Shown: piece by piece, positions 45,210 through 54,121 of the stretch | Layout of the letters: the number at the start of each line of letters is the position of its first letter | Numbering within the stretch: position 1 is the first letter of the stretch | NCBI GenBank assembly: GCA_021847575.1 | Contig: JAJZQO010000008.1 | Span: 1 to 60,277, forward strand | Origin: Bacillota bacterium | GTDB taxonomy: Bacteria > Bacillota > Sulfobacillia > JAJZYS01 > JAJYTV01 | Length of the DNA stretch: 60,277 nucleotides | Reading direction: 5' to 3' | Notes under the pieces: model-generated | What the model was told of the DNA's origin: nothing | What the model saw: only the letters and a program-made list of their open reading frames with translations | Databases searched by the model: none | Translations under genes and position numbers: made by a program

Positions 45210-46247
45210 TTGCCGCTTACGGACGTGTTCTATCGCAGCTTCTCGCGGGACCTGGGGATCGACCTTGGCACCGCGAACACGCTGGTCTTCGTCAGGGGTC
45301 GTGGCATCGTCATCCAGGAACCGTCCGTGGTGGCCATCGATCGAGACACCAAGGCCATTCTCGCCGTCGGCGCGGAGGCCAAGCAGATGATCGGGCGCAC
45401 GCCCGGCAACATCATCGCAGTGCGGCCGATGAAGGACGGCGTCATCGCCGACTTCGAGGTTACGCAGTCGATGCTCAAGTACTTCATCGGCAGGGCGCAG
45501 CGGCGCGCCGGCTGGTTTCACCCGCAGGTCGTCGTGGCAGTCCCTTCCGGCATCACCGGCGTCGAGCGGCGGGCGGTGAAGGAAGCGGCGCAGCAGGCCG
45601 GCGCCCGTGACCCGGTCACGATCGAGGAGCCGTACGCAGCGGCGATCGGCGCCGGGCTGCCCGTCGGGGAGCCGACCGGCAACATGGTCGTCGACATCGG
45701 CGGCGGCACCACGGAGGTCGCCATCATCAGTCTCGGCGGCATCGTCACATCGCGTTCCGTGCGCGTCGCCGGCGACGAGATGGACGAATCGATCGTCAAC
45801 TACGTCAAGCGCAACTACAACATGATGATCGGCGAGCGGACGGCCGAGGACGTCAAGATCCGCGTGGGTGCGGCGATGGAGCCCGAGGACACGACGATCG
45901 AGGTGCGGGGGCGCGACCTGGTCACAGGCCTGCCTCGCACGCTGCGCCTGGGCGCCGACGAGGTGCAGCGCGCCTTGACGGAGCCGCTCCAGGCCATTGT
46001 CGACGCGATCAAGCTGACGCTCGAGCGCACGCCGCCAGAGCTTGCAGCCGACATCATGGACCGCGGCATCGTCATGACGGGCGGCGGCGCGCTCTTGCGC
46101 AATTTCGACCGCCTGTTGATGCGCGAGACCGGCATGCCGGTGCACATCGCCGAGGATCCCCTGCTTTGCGTCGTCAAGGGTACCGGCCGCTGCCTCGACG
46201 ACCGCGCCATCCTGGAGAAGATCAAGAAACTGCAGCGCGAGGGTTAG
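45210..46247 (+). CDS. mreB: Rod shape-determining protein MreB
   Basis: The 345-residue actin homologue organises lateral wall synthesis. It begins with an amphipathic stretch then [18 protein letters not shown] (phosphate 1), contains [20 protein letters not shown], the phosphate-2 [15 protein letters not shown] and the adenosine motif [17 protein letters not shown] 45210 is the start, with AGGGAGGA upstream. It is followed by mreC four bases after the stop. Confidence 0.97.
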   Translation: MPLTDVFYRSFSRDLGIDLGTANTLVFVRGRGIVIQEPSVVAIDRDTKAILAVGAEAKQMIGRTPGNIIAVRPMKDGVIADFEVTQSMLKYFIGRAQRRAGWFHPQVVVAVPSGITGVERRAVKEAAQQAGARDPVTIEEPYAAAIGAGLPVGEPTGNMVVDIGGGTTEVAIISLGGIVTSRSVRVAGDEMDESIVNYVKRNYNMMIGERTAEDVKIRVGAAMEPEDTTIEVRGRDLVTGLPRTLRLGADEVQRALTEPLQAIVDAIKLTLERTPPELAADIMDRGIVMTGGGALLRNFDRLLMRETGMPVHIAEDPLLCVVKGTGRCLDDRAILEKIKKLQREG

Positions 46248-46250
46248 GCT

Positions 46251-47066
46251 TTGCCTCGTCGCGGCGTCCTGCGCCTTTATCTGGCCGCGATCCTGGTGCT
46301 TGGGCTCGTCTTCCTTGAAAGCGCCACAGTCCGTCCGCGCGTTTCGGTATCGCGCGTGAGCGGCCTCGTGAACGGCGTGCTGCTGCCGCTCGAAATCGGC
46401 ACGCACTCCGCTGTGCAGTGGGGCGCTGGGGCCGTCGGCATGCTGAGCCAGGCGTTCACCGCGGAGCAGCAGAACGTCGAGCTCAAGGCGCAGGTGGCCA
46501 GGCTCGAGTCCAAGCTGGCGACGCTGCAGGCCGTGCAGAGCGACAACGGCAGACTCAAGCTGTTGCTCAAGTTGCGCGACCGCAGCCTGAAGAAGTTCCA
46601 CACCCTGGCGGCGCCGGTGGTGGGCCGATCGCCAGTCAACTGGCTCGACCAGGTTGTCATCGCCGCGGGTTCCGACCAGGGTGTCAAGTATGGCGACCCG
46701 GTGCTGTCCTATGGCGGCATGGTCGGCCGCGTAATCGCTGTGGGCGGGCAGAGCGCGGCCGTGATGCTGCTGCCCGACCCCGAGAGCGCCATCGGCGCGA
46801 TGGTCGCGCGCAGCGGCGACGCTGGCGTGCTGGATGGCAACGGCGAGGCGTCGACCCTGAAGATGCAGTTCTTCGCGGCCGGCGCCAACGTGCGGCGCGG
46901 CGATCTCATCGTCACTTCAGGCCTCGATGGTACATTGCCGCCAGGGGTGCCGCTGGGCCGCGTCACGTCCACGGGCCAGGGAGACTTCGGACTGGTGCAC
47001 GTGGCCGATGTGGCCCCGCTCGCGAACCTCGACCGACTCGACACGGTTCTGGTGGTGCTGCAGTGA
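46251..47066 (+). CDS. mreC: Rod shape-determining protein MreC
   Basis: The 271-residue protein has one N-terminal membrane helix (RLYLAAILVLGLVFLE), a coiled coil (QQNVELKAQVARLESKLATL) and the extracytoplasmic beta domain (VVIAAGSDQGVKYGDPVL; GDLIVTSGLDGTLPPGVPLG), as in MreC, which links MreB to PBP2/RodA. TTG 46251 is the start after GCGAGGG. Its stop overlaps the GTG of mreD. Confidence 0.94.
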   Translation: MPRRGVLRLYLAAILVLGLVFLESATVRPRVSVSRVSGLVNGVLLPLEIGTHSAVQWGAGAVGMLSQAFTAEQQNVELKAQVARLESKLATLQAVQSDNGRLKLLLKLRDRSLKKFHTLAAPVVGRSPVNWLDQVVIAAGSDQGVKYGDPVLSYGGMVGRVIAVGGQSAAVMLLPDPESAIGAMVARSGDAGVLDGNGEASTLKMQFFAAGANVRRGDLIVTSGLDGTLPPGVPLGRVTSTGQGDFGLVHVADVAPLANLDRLDTVLVVLQ

Positions 47067-47554
47067 CGTTCCAGCGCGCCATGGACGGGCCGTGGGGCCC
47101 GGCGATCTTTCTTCTGCTCGCCTTCCTGCTGCGGGCCACGGCCTTGCCGCCGCTCGCCATCGATGGCGTGACACCGGATCTGGTGCTGGCGGTCGTGGTG
47201 ATGGCGGCACTCCGGCAGGGGGCCTGGCCAGGCGCGGCATACGGGCTGATAGGCGGCCTCCTCGAGGACGTCGCGACGGGCAGGCTTCTCGGCATGCATG
47301 CGCTTGGCCTGATGCTGGGCGGTGCCGCTGCTGGCCTGCTCCGGCGCCGGCTCTATCCGGACCCCTGGTTCGTGCCATTGCTCGGCGTGTTCCTCGCCCT
47401 GCTGGCGCAGCAGATCGTCGTCGCCCTGACGTTCGCCGCGGCGCACTTCGTCGTACACGATTTCCCGGCGCTGGCGCTTATCGAATATATCTACACCGCA
47501 CCCTTTGCGTATATCATTCGACCTGTCTTCTTCCGTCCGGAAGCGCCCACATAG
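47063..47554 (+). CDS. mreD: Rod shape-determining protein MreD
   Basis: The 163-residue membrane protein has about five hydrophobic helices and the family motif GLIGGLLEDVATGRLLGMHALG. It is part of the elongasome with MreBC, PBP2 and RodA. The GTG at 47063 overlaps the mreC stop. The next gene, encoding PBP2, starts 49 bp later. Confidence 0.9.
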   Translation: MTFQRAMDGPWGPAIFLLLAFLLRATALPPLAIDGVTPDLVLAVVVMAALRQGAWPGAAYGLIGGLLEDVATGRLLGMHALGLMLGGAAAGLLRRRLYPDPWFVPLLGVFLALLAQQIVVALTFAAAHFVVHDFPALALIEYIYTAPFAYIIRPVFFRPEAPT

Positions 47555-47603
47555 CCAAGGATCCTGATCCCGCTTCCGGCCGCTTTGCGCGGGGGGCTTT
47601 GCG

Positions 47604-49478
47604 ATGCAGCAACAATTCCGGGAGAGGCGCCTGATCTTCCTCGCCATACTGTCCGTGCTGCTGATCGGCCTGCTCGTGGCGCGCATGGGCTATCTCGAGT
47701 TTGTGCAGGGCACGTCCCTGCGCAGCCTCGGCGTCGCCCTGCGCGTGCGCGTCATGCCGATCATGGCGCCGCGCGGGCTGATCCTGTCGCGCGATGGCAA
47801 GCGCCTCGCGACGAACAAGCCGGCGTTCTCCGCCGAGTTCTTCGACCTCGGCGAGCCCCTGCCGGCCAGGGAACTCGCGCGACTCGCCGGAATCCTGAGG
47901 CTCACTCCCAAGGCGATCAGCACGGTCGTCGAGAGCTACAAGGGCCAGCCGTACATTCCCGTGACGATCAAGACGGACCTGACGCCGCAGCAGATCACGC
48001 AGATCGACGAGCAGCGGCCTCAACTGCCTGGCGTCTTCGTTCAGGCGCAGCCCTTGCGCGTCTACCCGCTGGGCGACATTGCGGCGCACGTCGTCGGCTA
48101 CGTGCAGGGTATCACGGCGCAGGAGCTCAAGGCCTGGAACGACCCGCGCCTGAACCAGAACTCGGTCGTCGGCCAAAGCGGCCTCGAATACCAGTACCAG
48201 AAGTACCTGCAGGGCACCGACGGCGGCGAGGAGGTCGAGGTCGACAGCTTCAACAAGCCGGTGAAGGTGCTCGGCACCAAGGCGCCTATTCCCGGCGACA
48301 ATCTGCACACCACGATCTCGGCGTCCCTCGAGAAGGAAGCGTCGCGAGCGCTGCGCGACGACATCGCGTGGCAGCAGAGCGTACTCAAGCAGCCCGCCAG
48401 GTCCGGGGCGGTCATCGTCATGGACGTGCATACGGGCGCTGTGCTGGCGATGGTCTCGTATCCGTCGTTCAACCCGAACTGGTTCGCGCAGGGCATGACG
48501 ACCGCCCAGGCCAAGCAGGTGTTCGACCCGACCACCGACGCCCTGCTGAACCGCGCCATCGACGCCGTTCAGCCGCCCGGCTCGACGTTCAAGATGGCGA
48601 CGGCGATCGCGGCCCTGGCGACGGGGGCGATCACGCCCACGACGCTGATCCAGGGCCTGCCGCGCTACTGGTATCCGCCGTTCCCGTGGAACTGGATCAA
48701 GGTCTACACCGGCTGGAACGACCTTTCGCGGGCCATTGGCCAGTCGAACGACATCTTCTTCTACGAGACGGGCCGGCGCACAGGCATCGACGCGATCGCG
48801 CACTGGGCTTCGATCCTCGGCTTCGGCAAGCCGACGGGCATCGACCTGCCGGGCGAGGCCTCGGGACTCATGCCGACGAAGGCGCTCTACACGAAGCAGA
48901 ACGGCGCCTGGTTCCCCGGGCTCGTCTACTCTGTGGCCATCGGTCAGGGCGAGGATCTCGCCACGCTGATCCAGCTCGCCGACTACGTCAGCGCCGTCGC
49001 GGTCGACGGCGTGCGCCACCAGCCCTACCTCGTGCAGTCGATCACGACGCCGAAGGGCAAGACGGTCTTTAGGCACCATCCCGTGGTCACGTCGCGCGTC
49101 AGGCTGAGTTCCGCCGACTGGCAGGCGATCCACAGCGGCATGGCTTGGGCGACGCAGCCGGGTTCCATCCCGGGCAACGGTGGCACCGCGGGCCCTTTCT
49201 TCCAGGGTTTCCCGCTGCAGGTCGCGGGCAAGACCGGCACGGCGCAGGTCTACGGACAGCCGTCGATCACCTGGTTCGTTTCCTACGGGCCGGTCAAGAA
49301 TCCCCAGATCGCCATCGCAGTGCAGATCGCGGGCGGCGTTGAAGGTGCCTACGCGGCGCCTGTCGCGCGCGACCTCTACGACTTCTACTACCACCTCAAG
49401 GATCCCGGAAACATCCTCGCGCCGAACGGCAGCGCGACCAAGAGCGTTCCTCCGGGGGTCATCAACGGCAACGACTGA
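47604..49478 (+). CDS. mrdA: Penicillin-binding protein 2 (class B, elongation transpeptidase)
   Basis: The 624-residue protein cross-links peptidoglycan during elongation. One N-terminal membrane helix (LIFLAILSVLLIGLLVARM) is followed by the pedestal with APRGLILSRDG. The transpeptidase domain carries Ser327 of STFK (PPGSTFKM), S381-N382-D383 (SxD) and KTGT at 543-546. The length fits PBP2. The ATG at 47604 lies 49 bp after mreD, in a Firmicutes-typical mre-min cluster. Confidence 0.95.
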   Translation: MQQQFRERRLIFLAILSVLLIGLLVARMGYLEFVQGTSLRSLGVALRVRVMPIMAPRGLILSRDGKRLATNKPAFSAEFFDLGEPLPARELARLAGILRLTPKAISTVVESYKGQPYIPVTIKTDLTPQQITQIDEQRPQLPGVFVQAQPLRVYPLGDIAAHVVGYVQGITAQELKAWNDPRLNQNSVVGQSGLEYQYQKYLQGTDGGEEVEVDSFNKPVKVLGTKAPIPGDNLHTTISASLEKEASRALRDDIAWQQSVLKQPARSGAVIVMDVHTGAVLAMVSYPSFNPNWFAQGMTTAQAKQVFDPTTDALLNRAIDAVQPPGSTFKMATAIAALATGAITPTTLIQGLPRYWYPPFPWNWIKVYTGWNDLSRAIGQSNDIFFYETGRRTGIDAIAHWASILGFGKPTGIDLPGEASGLMPTKALYTKQNGAWFPGLVYSVAIGQGEDLATLIQLADYVSAVAVDGVRHQPYLVQSITTPKGKTVFRHHPVVTSRVRLSSADWQAIHSGMAWATQPGSIPGNGGTAGPFFQGFPLQVAGKTGTAQVYGQPSITWFVSYGPVKNPQIAIAVQIAGGVEGAYAAPVARDLYDFYYHLKDPGNILAPNGSATKSVPPGVINGND

Positions 49479-49559
49479 CTTGTCAAACGCCGTCGGGTGA
49501 TTTCCGGCGAGCATGGCAGGAAATGCACCCGGAGCCCCCGAAACGGCAGGGGACCGGAG

Positions 49560-49970
49560 GTGAGCCAAGTAACGCACGCGTCAGAAGATGTGGGGCGTGA
49601 CGGCTCCCGGCGGGAGGCCGCGCTCTATGTCCGGCGCACTTTGCGCGCCGGACAGAGGATCGCGCACGACGGTGACGTCGTCGTTCTCGGGGACGTGCAC
49701 GCCGGCGCCGAGATCCGCGCGGCGGGAGACGTCCTCGTGTTTGGTCAGTTGCGCGGCGTGGTGCACGCCGGCGCGGACGGCGGCGACGGGGCGATGGTCT
49801 GCGCGTGGCGCCTGCAGCCGCTGCAGCTGCGCATCGGGCATGTCATCGCGAGACCGCCGGACGCCTACGAGGATGTGCCCGACGCGCCGGAGATCGCACG
49901 GGTGGAACACGGACAAGTCGTCATCGAGCGCGCCGCGAGACCGGAAGATGGGAGGATGGCTCGTGGGTGA
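49560..49970 (+). CDS. minC: Septum site-determining protein MinC, C-terminal domain only
   Basis: The 136-residue product contains the right-handed beta-helical MinC C-domain (AALYVRRTLRAGQRI; GDVVVLGDVHAGAEIRAAGD; VFGQLRGVVHAGADG), which binds MinD and mediates dimerisation. The usual N-terminal FtsZ-inhibiting domain of about 100 residues is absent, and only 81 bp separate the gene from the mrdA stop. GTG 49560 is the start. The end overlaps the minD start by 8 bp. The loss must be real or due to the start region being misread; no alternative frame supplies the missing domain. Confidence 0.8.
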   Translation: MSQVTHASEDVGRDGSRREAALYVRRTLRAGQRIAHDGDVVVLGDVHAGAEIRAAGDVLVFGQLRGVVHAGADGGDGAMVCAWRLQPLQLRIGHVIARPPDAYEDVPDAPEIARVEHGQVVIERAARPEDGRMARG

Positions 49971-50757
49971 GGTTATCGTCATCACTTCCGGAAAGGGCGG
50001 GGTCGGCAAGACGACGACCACGGCCAATCTTGGCGTCGCCCTGGCCCAGCTGGGACTCAAGACATGCCTCGTGGACGCCGATATCGGACTGAGAAACCTC
50101 GATGTCGTGCTGGGCCTGGAGAACCGCATCGTCTACGACCTGGTGGATGTCGTCGAGGGATTCTGCCGGTTGCGGCAGGCCCTCATACGCGACAAGCGCC
50201 TCGAGGGTCTGAGTCTGCTGCCGGCTGCCCAGACCAAGGACAAGACGTCGGTGACGCCGGAGCAGATGCGCGGCGTGACCGAGGAGTTGCGCGCCGAGTT
50301 CGACTACGTCCTGGTCGACAGTCCCGCAGGCATCGAGCAGGGCTTCAAGAACGCCATCGCAGGCGCCGACCACGCCCTGATCGTCGCGACGCCCGAGGTG
50401 GCATCGGTGCGTGACGCCGACCGCATCATCGGGCTGCTCGAAGCGGCGGAGATCCCGCCGGCACGCCTCATCGTGAACAGGCTGAGGCCTGGCATGGTGC
50501 GCAAGGGCGACATGATGAGCGTCGACGACATCGTGGACATCCTGGCGATCGACCTGATCGGTGTGGTACCCGAGGACGAGCAGATCGTCGTGACGACCAA
50601 CCGCGGCGAGCCCGCGGCGCTCTCCCAGGGGTCGCGCGCCGGCGAGGCATACAGGGCCGTCGCACGCCGCATCCGCGGTGAAGAGGTGCCGTTCGCCGAG
50701 TTCGGCGAGCCGGCCGGTCTCTTCGGCCGGCTGCGCCGCATGTTCGGACAGGCTTAG
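49963..50757 (+). CDS. minD: Septum site-determining protein MinD
   Basis: The 264-residue ATPase has the deviant Walker A GKGGVGKTTTTANLGVALA and VLVDSPAGIEQGF (Walker B). It recruits MinC to the membrane through its C-terminal amphipathic tail (LFGRLRRMFGQA). The GTG at 49963 follows GGGAGG and overlaps the minC end. minE follows 10 bp later, so a MinCDE oscillator is possible. Confidence 0.96.
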   Translation: MGEVIVITSGKGGVGKTTTTANLGVALAQLGLKTCLVDADIGLRNLDVVLGLENRIVYDLVDVVEGFCRLRQALIRDKRLEGLSLLPAAQTKDKTSVTPEQMRGVTEELRAEFDYVLVDSPAGIEQGFKNAIAGADHALIVATPEVASVRDADRIIGLLEAAEIPPARLIVNRLRPGMVRKGDMMSVDDIVDILAIDLIGVVPEDEQIVVTTNRGEPAALSQGSRAGEAYRAVARRIRGEEVPFAEFGEPAGLFGRLRRMFGQA

Positions 50758-50767
50758 GGGTGCGGAC

Positions 50768-51031
50768 ATGCTAAATTTCTTCGGGCGCAACCAGAGTCGC
50801 GACGTCGCGAAGAACCGGCTGCGCAACGTCCTAGCGCATGACCGGGCGGACACGTCGCCGGAATTCATGGAACACCTGCGCGAGGACGTCATGCGCATCG
50901 TGAGCGAATATGTCGAGGTCGGGGGACAAGGCGTCGACCTCCACCTGCAATCGGTCGAGGATCATGTGGCCCTTGTCGCCAACATCCCTGTGAAGCAGTT
51001 GCGCCGCAGGGGCAGGTCGGGCAACAATTGA
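50768..51031 (+). CDS. minE: Cell division topological specificity factor MinE
   Basis: The 87-residue protein has the MinE N-terminal anti-MinD helix (MLNFFGRNQSRDVAKNRL), the linker VLAHDRADTSPEFMEHLRED and the C-terminal dimerisation domain (MRIVSEYVEV). ATG 50768 follows AGGGGTG. Bacilli lack MinE, so this supports a clostridial-type or early-branching Firmicute. Confidence 0.92.
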   Translation: MLNFFGRNQSRDVAKNRLRNVLAHDRADTSPEFMEHLREDVMRIVSEYVEVGGQGVDLHLQSVEDHVALVANIPVKQLRRRGRSGNN

Positions 51032-51034
51032 CAC

Positions 51035-51064
51035 TGCGGCGCCTGCGCTATTGCAGGCGCCGCA
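51035..51064 (+). terminator. Hairpin after minE
   Basis: A perfect 12-bp stem (51035-51046 with 51053-51064) with a 6-nt loop lies just after the minE stop. There is no U-tract. It may end or attenuate the min transcript. Confidence 0.5.
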
Positions 51065-51065
51065 A

Positions 51066-51074
51066 TGCTAGAAT
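51066..51074 (+). promoter_or_regulatory. Possible extended -10 promoter for rodA
   Basis: TGCTAGAAT (51066-51074) directly follows the hairpin after minE. The -35 region is weak. A start near 51081 would leave a leader of about 160 nt. Confidence 0.4.
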
Positions 51075-51244
51075 GAGCGGGTGCCACCTGGCCCTTGGCA
51101 GGCTGATTGTGCAAATGCCCTGGCCTGGGGCGAGGCCGCCTTGGCCCGCAGGCCGGGTTCGCTGCGAGGGGAGGGAAGGCTTGGTCGGGATCACCGGCAA
51201 GGGCGGCTTGGCCGTCCCGGGTCGGCCCTTATCGGCCGGGTGAC

Positions 51245-52372
51245 GTGGTGCAGAGGCTGCTGCGCATCGACTTCGGCCTACTTCTCGTCGTGGCCCTGAT
51301 CAGCCTGGGATCGCTATTGACGATCGCGTCGGCGACGCGGTCGCTGCCGGGCGTCTCGCCCGCTTACTACCCCGAGCACCAGTTGATCTGGCTCGTCTTC
51401 GGCGTTATCGCGATGGTCGCGGTCGCCTCGGTGGATTATCGCAACCTGCGGCCGTACGCCAGCTGGGCATACGCGATCGCCCTCCTGCTGCTCGCGCTCG
51501 TGCTCGTGCACGGGTCGAGCGCCTTGGGTGCCGTGCGCTGGATCAAGATCGGACCGTTTCAGTTGCAGCCTTCCGAGTTCGCGAAGGTTTTCCTGGTCGT
51601 CGGGCTCGCCGACCTGCTCGCCGCGAAGAAGAGCATGAACCGCTGGCGCGACCTCGTCTCGCCGATCCTGTTCACGGCTGTGCCGGCGGCGCTCGTCTTC
51701 AAGCAGCCGGACCTCGGCACGGCGCTGATCTTCGTCGCGATCCTGATTGTGATGCTGTTCATGGCGGGGGCACGCGTCTGGCACCTGCTGCTCCTGTTCG
51801 GCGGCGGCATGGGCCTGATGGTGCTCTGGATCTACGTGCACCTGCGCTTCCATGTGCCGTTGCCGCTCATCCACTCCTACCAGCTCAGCCGCCTGCTGAT
51901 CTTCCTCGACCCCAACGCCGATCCCAACGGCTCCGGCTACAACATCATCCAGTCGCTGATCTCGCTCGGCTCCGGAGGCCTCTACGGACTCGGCCTGCAT
52001 TCGAACCAGGCCATCCTCAGCTTTCTGCCCGAGAGCTCGACCGACTTCATCTTCGCCGTCGTCGGCCTGGACTTCGGCTTCGTGGGCGCCGGCGTACTGC
52101 TGGTGCTCTACCTCGTCTTCGTCTGGCGGGGACTCAACGTGGTGAGCGACGTGCATGACCAGTTCGGCATCCTGCTCGGCGCTGGCGTGCTGGCGATGAT
52201 CGCGACACAGGTGCTGATGAACGCCGGCATGGCGATGGCCGTGCTGCCGGTGGTCGGCGTGCCGCTGCCATTCTTCAGCTACGGCGGCTCGTCGGTGCTC
52301 GCGGACTTCATCGGTCTTGGCATGCTCCTGAGCCTGCGCCTGCACCCGGGCCAGCTCACGTTCCGCTCCTAG
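51245..52372 (+). CDS. rodA: Rod shape-determining protein RodA (peptidoglycan polymerase, SEDS family)
   Basis: The 375-residue SEDS glycosyltransferase has about ten membrane helices. Conserved text includes GAVRWIKIGPFQLQPSEFAK, VFKQPDLGTALIF, the LPESSTDFIFAVVGLDFGF loop and PLPFFSYGGSSVLADFIGLG at the end. It polymerises glycan strands with PBP2. The start is not firm: GTG 51245 begins just before the hydrophobic core, but the ribosome binding site is weak; GTG 51248 is equivalent. The frame stays open upstream to 51107. Confidence 0.93.
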   Translation: MVQRLLRIDFGLLLVVALISLGSLLTIASATRSLPGVSPAYYPEHQLIWLVFGVIAMVAVASVDYRNLRPYASWAYAIALLLLALVLVHGSSALGAVRWIKIGPFQLQPSEFAKVFLVVGLADLLAAKKSMNRWRDLVSPILFTAVPAALVFKQPDLGTALIFVAILIVMLFMAGARVWHLLLLFGGGMGLMVLWIYVHLRFHVPLPLIHSYQLSRLLIFLDPNADPNGSGYNIIQSLISLGSGGLYGLGLHSNQAILSFLPESSTDFIFAVVGLDFGFVGAGVLLVLYLVFVWRGLNVVSDVHDQFGILLGAGVLAMIATQVLMNAGMAMAVLPVVGVPLPFFSYGGSSVLADFIGLGMLLSLRLHPGQLTFRS

Positions 52373-52409
52373 GCATCCGGGGACAGGCCGCCGCATAGGC
52401 TCTGCCGAG

Positions 52410-52964
52410 GTGGAAGCCTTGGGCAAGCTCTGGCTGCAAATCGTGGCCGCCGCCGCCGTCGCCGCGCTCCTGATCTGGGGCCAGCGGGGCGGCGGCGCCC
52501 TGGCCGGTTCCGTGCGGCAGGTCGCCGGGACCTATATCCGCCAGCAGACCAAGCTGCCGGCGGCTTTGGGGCAAACGCCCGCCGCAAGCGGACCGAGACG
52601 CTCGCGCGCGGTGCGGGCGCCGCGCTACGGCTGGCCGCTCGTCGGCACCGTCGTGAACCACCCGGGCGGTGGCATCGAGGTCCTCGCGCCGGGCGGCGCG
52701 ATCGTGCGCGCGGCGGCGGCTGGCACGGTGATCGCGGTCAGCCCGGACGCCCCTGGCGTCGTGGTGACGACCGAAAACGCAGGGGTTGTGCTGCGCTACG
52801 CACACCTCGCGCCTTGCGACGTGCACCGCGGCGAGGCGGTGCGCCTCGGCCAGGTGATCGGCGCCGTCAGCCACTTCGCGCCGGGCGAGGCGCCCCACCT
52901 GACGCTCCAGGCGACGCACGGCCGGCGCCAGCTGCCCCTGCCTGGGCTGCTGGGGAGTCCATGA
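52410..52964 (+). CDS. spoIVFA: SpoIVFA-like M23/LytM-domain protein
   Basis: The 184-residue protein has one N-terminal membrane helix (LWLQIVAAAAVAALLIWG), a linker and a LytM-type domain (GWPLVGTVVNHPGGGIEVLA; VLRYAHLAPCDVHRGEAVRLGQVIGA). The catalytic His pair of active LytM enzymes is degenerate (HLTLQ instead of HxH). Its place before spoIVFB identifies it as SpoIVFA, the anchor and inhibitor of the SpoIVFB protease in the forespore membrane. GTG 52410 is used; TTG 52419 is possible. Its end overlaps spoIVFB. Confidence 0.75.
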   Translation: MEALGKLWLQIVAAAAVAALLIWGQRGGGALAGSVRQVAGTYIRQQTKLPAALGQTPAASGPRRSRAVRAPRYGWPLVGTVVNHPGGGIEVLAPGGAIVRAAAAGTVIAVSPDAPGVVVTTENAGVVLRYAHLAPCDVHRGEAVRLGQVIGAVSHFAPGEAPHLTLQATHGRRQLPLPGLLGSP

Positions 52965-53854
52965 GACCTGCCCTGCCGCGGCCACACCCGCTTCTTCTGG
53001 CGCTCCTGGCCCTGGGCGTGCTGCTGGGCCAGGGGACCATCGTCGTGATCTACCTGGGCACGCTCCTGCTGCACGAGTCGAGCCACATGGCGGCGGCGCG
53101 CACGCTCGGCCTGCACGTCGCGCGCGTCGAACTCTATCCCTTCGGCGGCGAGGCCGACATCCCGGACCTCGAGATGGCGGGCCCCCTGAGCGAGGTCCTG
53201 GTGGCGGTCGCGGGGCCGCTCGCGAACCTCGTGGCGCTCGGCGTCGCGGCGGGTCTGCTGCGCTACCACCTGGCGCTACCCTCGCGCGCGCAGTTGCTCT
53301 TCGACGTCAACCTCGCCATGCTCGCGGTCAACCTTCTGCCCGCTTTTCCGCTCGACGGCGGCCACATCGTGCGCGCCGTGCGCTCGCGGATCGTCGGCTG
53401 GACGCCGGCCGGTCGCGAGGCGATCGCTCTCGGCAGGCTGATCGCCGCGGTCGTGGCGGTGATCGGCATCGTCGCGCAGCTCGCGGGGTACCCTGGCTGG
53501 CAGGCGGTCATGCTTGCGTGTGTGATCCTCTGGGCTCAGCGCGGCGTCGCGCGGCGCATGCCGCTCAGCCGCTGGGCCCTTTGGCTGCGGGCGCTTGCCG
53601 CCCTCTCGCGAGGCGAGGTGCTGCCGCTGCAGGCGTTTGCCGCCGCGTCGGGCAGCGAACTGCGCCATGTGCTGCGGCGCCTGTTCGGCGGCCGCGCGCA
53701 TCGCGTCTACGTCTACGAGGGCGGACGCGTTGTCGGCGCTTTGGACGACCAGGCGCTGTACGATGCTGCGCAGGAGGGCGACCTGCACCGCACCGTCGGA
53801 GAGATCCTGCGCCGCGAGGGGCGGCATAGACTGCCGCCTGGCGGGTCACCATGA
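52961..53854 (+). CDS. spoIVFB: SpoIVFB-like M50 intramembrane metalloprotease
   Basis: The 297-residue site-2-protease-family enzyme has several membrane helices, the zinc motif HESSH (38-42) and NLLPAFPLDGG (124-134, third ligand Asp132), followed by a short C-terminal CBS-like region (VYVYEGGRVVGALDDQAL). In Bacillus it cleaves pro-sigma-K in the mother cell. ATG 52961 overlaps the SpoIVFA-like stop (ATGA). No sigma-K gene is nearby. Confidence 0.9.
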   Translation: MRPALPRPHPLLLALLALGVLLGQGTIVVIYLGTLLLHESSHMAAARTLGLHVARVELYPFGGEADIPDLEMAGPLSEVLVAVAGPLANLVALGVAAGLLRYHLALPSRAQLLFDVNLAMLAVNLLPAFPLDGGHIVRAVRSRIVGWTPAGREAIALGRLIAAVVAVIGIVAQLAGYPGWQAVMLACVILWAQRGVARRMPLSRWALWLRALAALSRGEVLPLQAFAAASGSELRHVLRRLFGGRAHRVYVYEGGRVVGALDDQALYDAAQEGDLHRTVGEILRREGRHRLPPGGSP

Positions 53855-53869
53855 TGCCGAGGTGATCCG

Positions 53870-54058
53870 ATGGCCACGCCGTGCGAAGCCTGCTCGGGCA
53901 TGGGCGTCTGCCCGCATTGCCAGGGCCGCGGCGTCGAGGAGTTCGCTTGGCGCGACGCAGCGCCCTGCGGCGAGTGCGGCGGCCTGGGGATCTGTGCCTT
54001 CTGCGGCGGCAGCGGGGTCGCCCCGCTTGTCAAGCCGAGCGACCCTTCCTATACTTGA
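53870..54058 (+). CDS. Small zinc-ribbon protein with four CxxC motifs
   Basis: The 62-residue protein contains CEAC, CPHC, CGEC and CAFC, each followed by Gly-rich turns (CPHCQGRG, CGECGGLG, CAFCGGSG), as in the DnaJ zinc-finger domain but without any J domain. It should bind two zinc ions. ATG 53870 follows GAGGTGATCCG. It sits between spoIVFB and rng and ends in the rng promoter. I do not recognise a named family; function unknown. Confidence 0.72.
   Translation: MATPCEACSGMGVCPHCQGRGVEEFAWRDAAPCGECGGLGICAFCGGSGVAPLVKPSDPSYT
54027..54055 (+). promoter_or_regulatory. Promoter of rng
   Basis: TTGTCA (54027-54032) and TATACT (54050-54055) are 17 bp apart, within the end of the zinc-ribbon gene. 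The start near 54062 leaves a 60-nt leader. Confidence 0.65.
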
Positions 54059-54121
54059 GTCAAACAGTTTTACGGCCGCGGCAGATTTGGCCCGGCGAAG
54101 TTTTGGGAGTGAAGACAAGCG

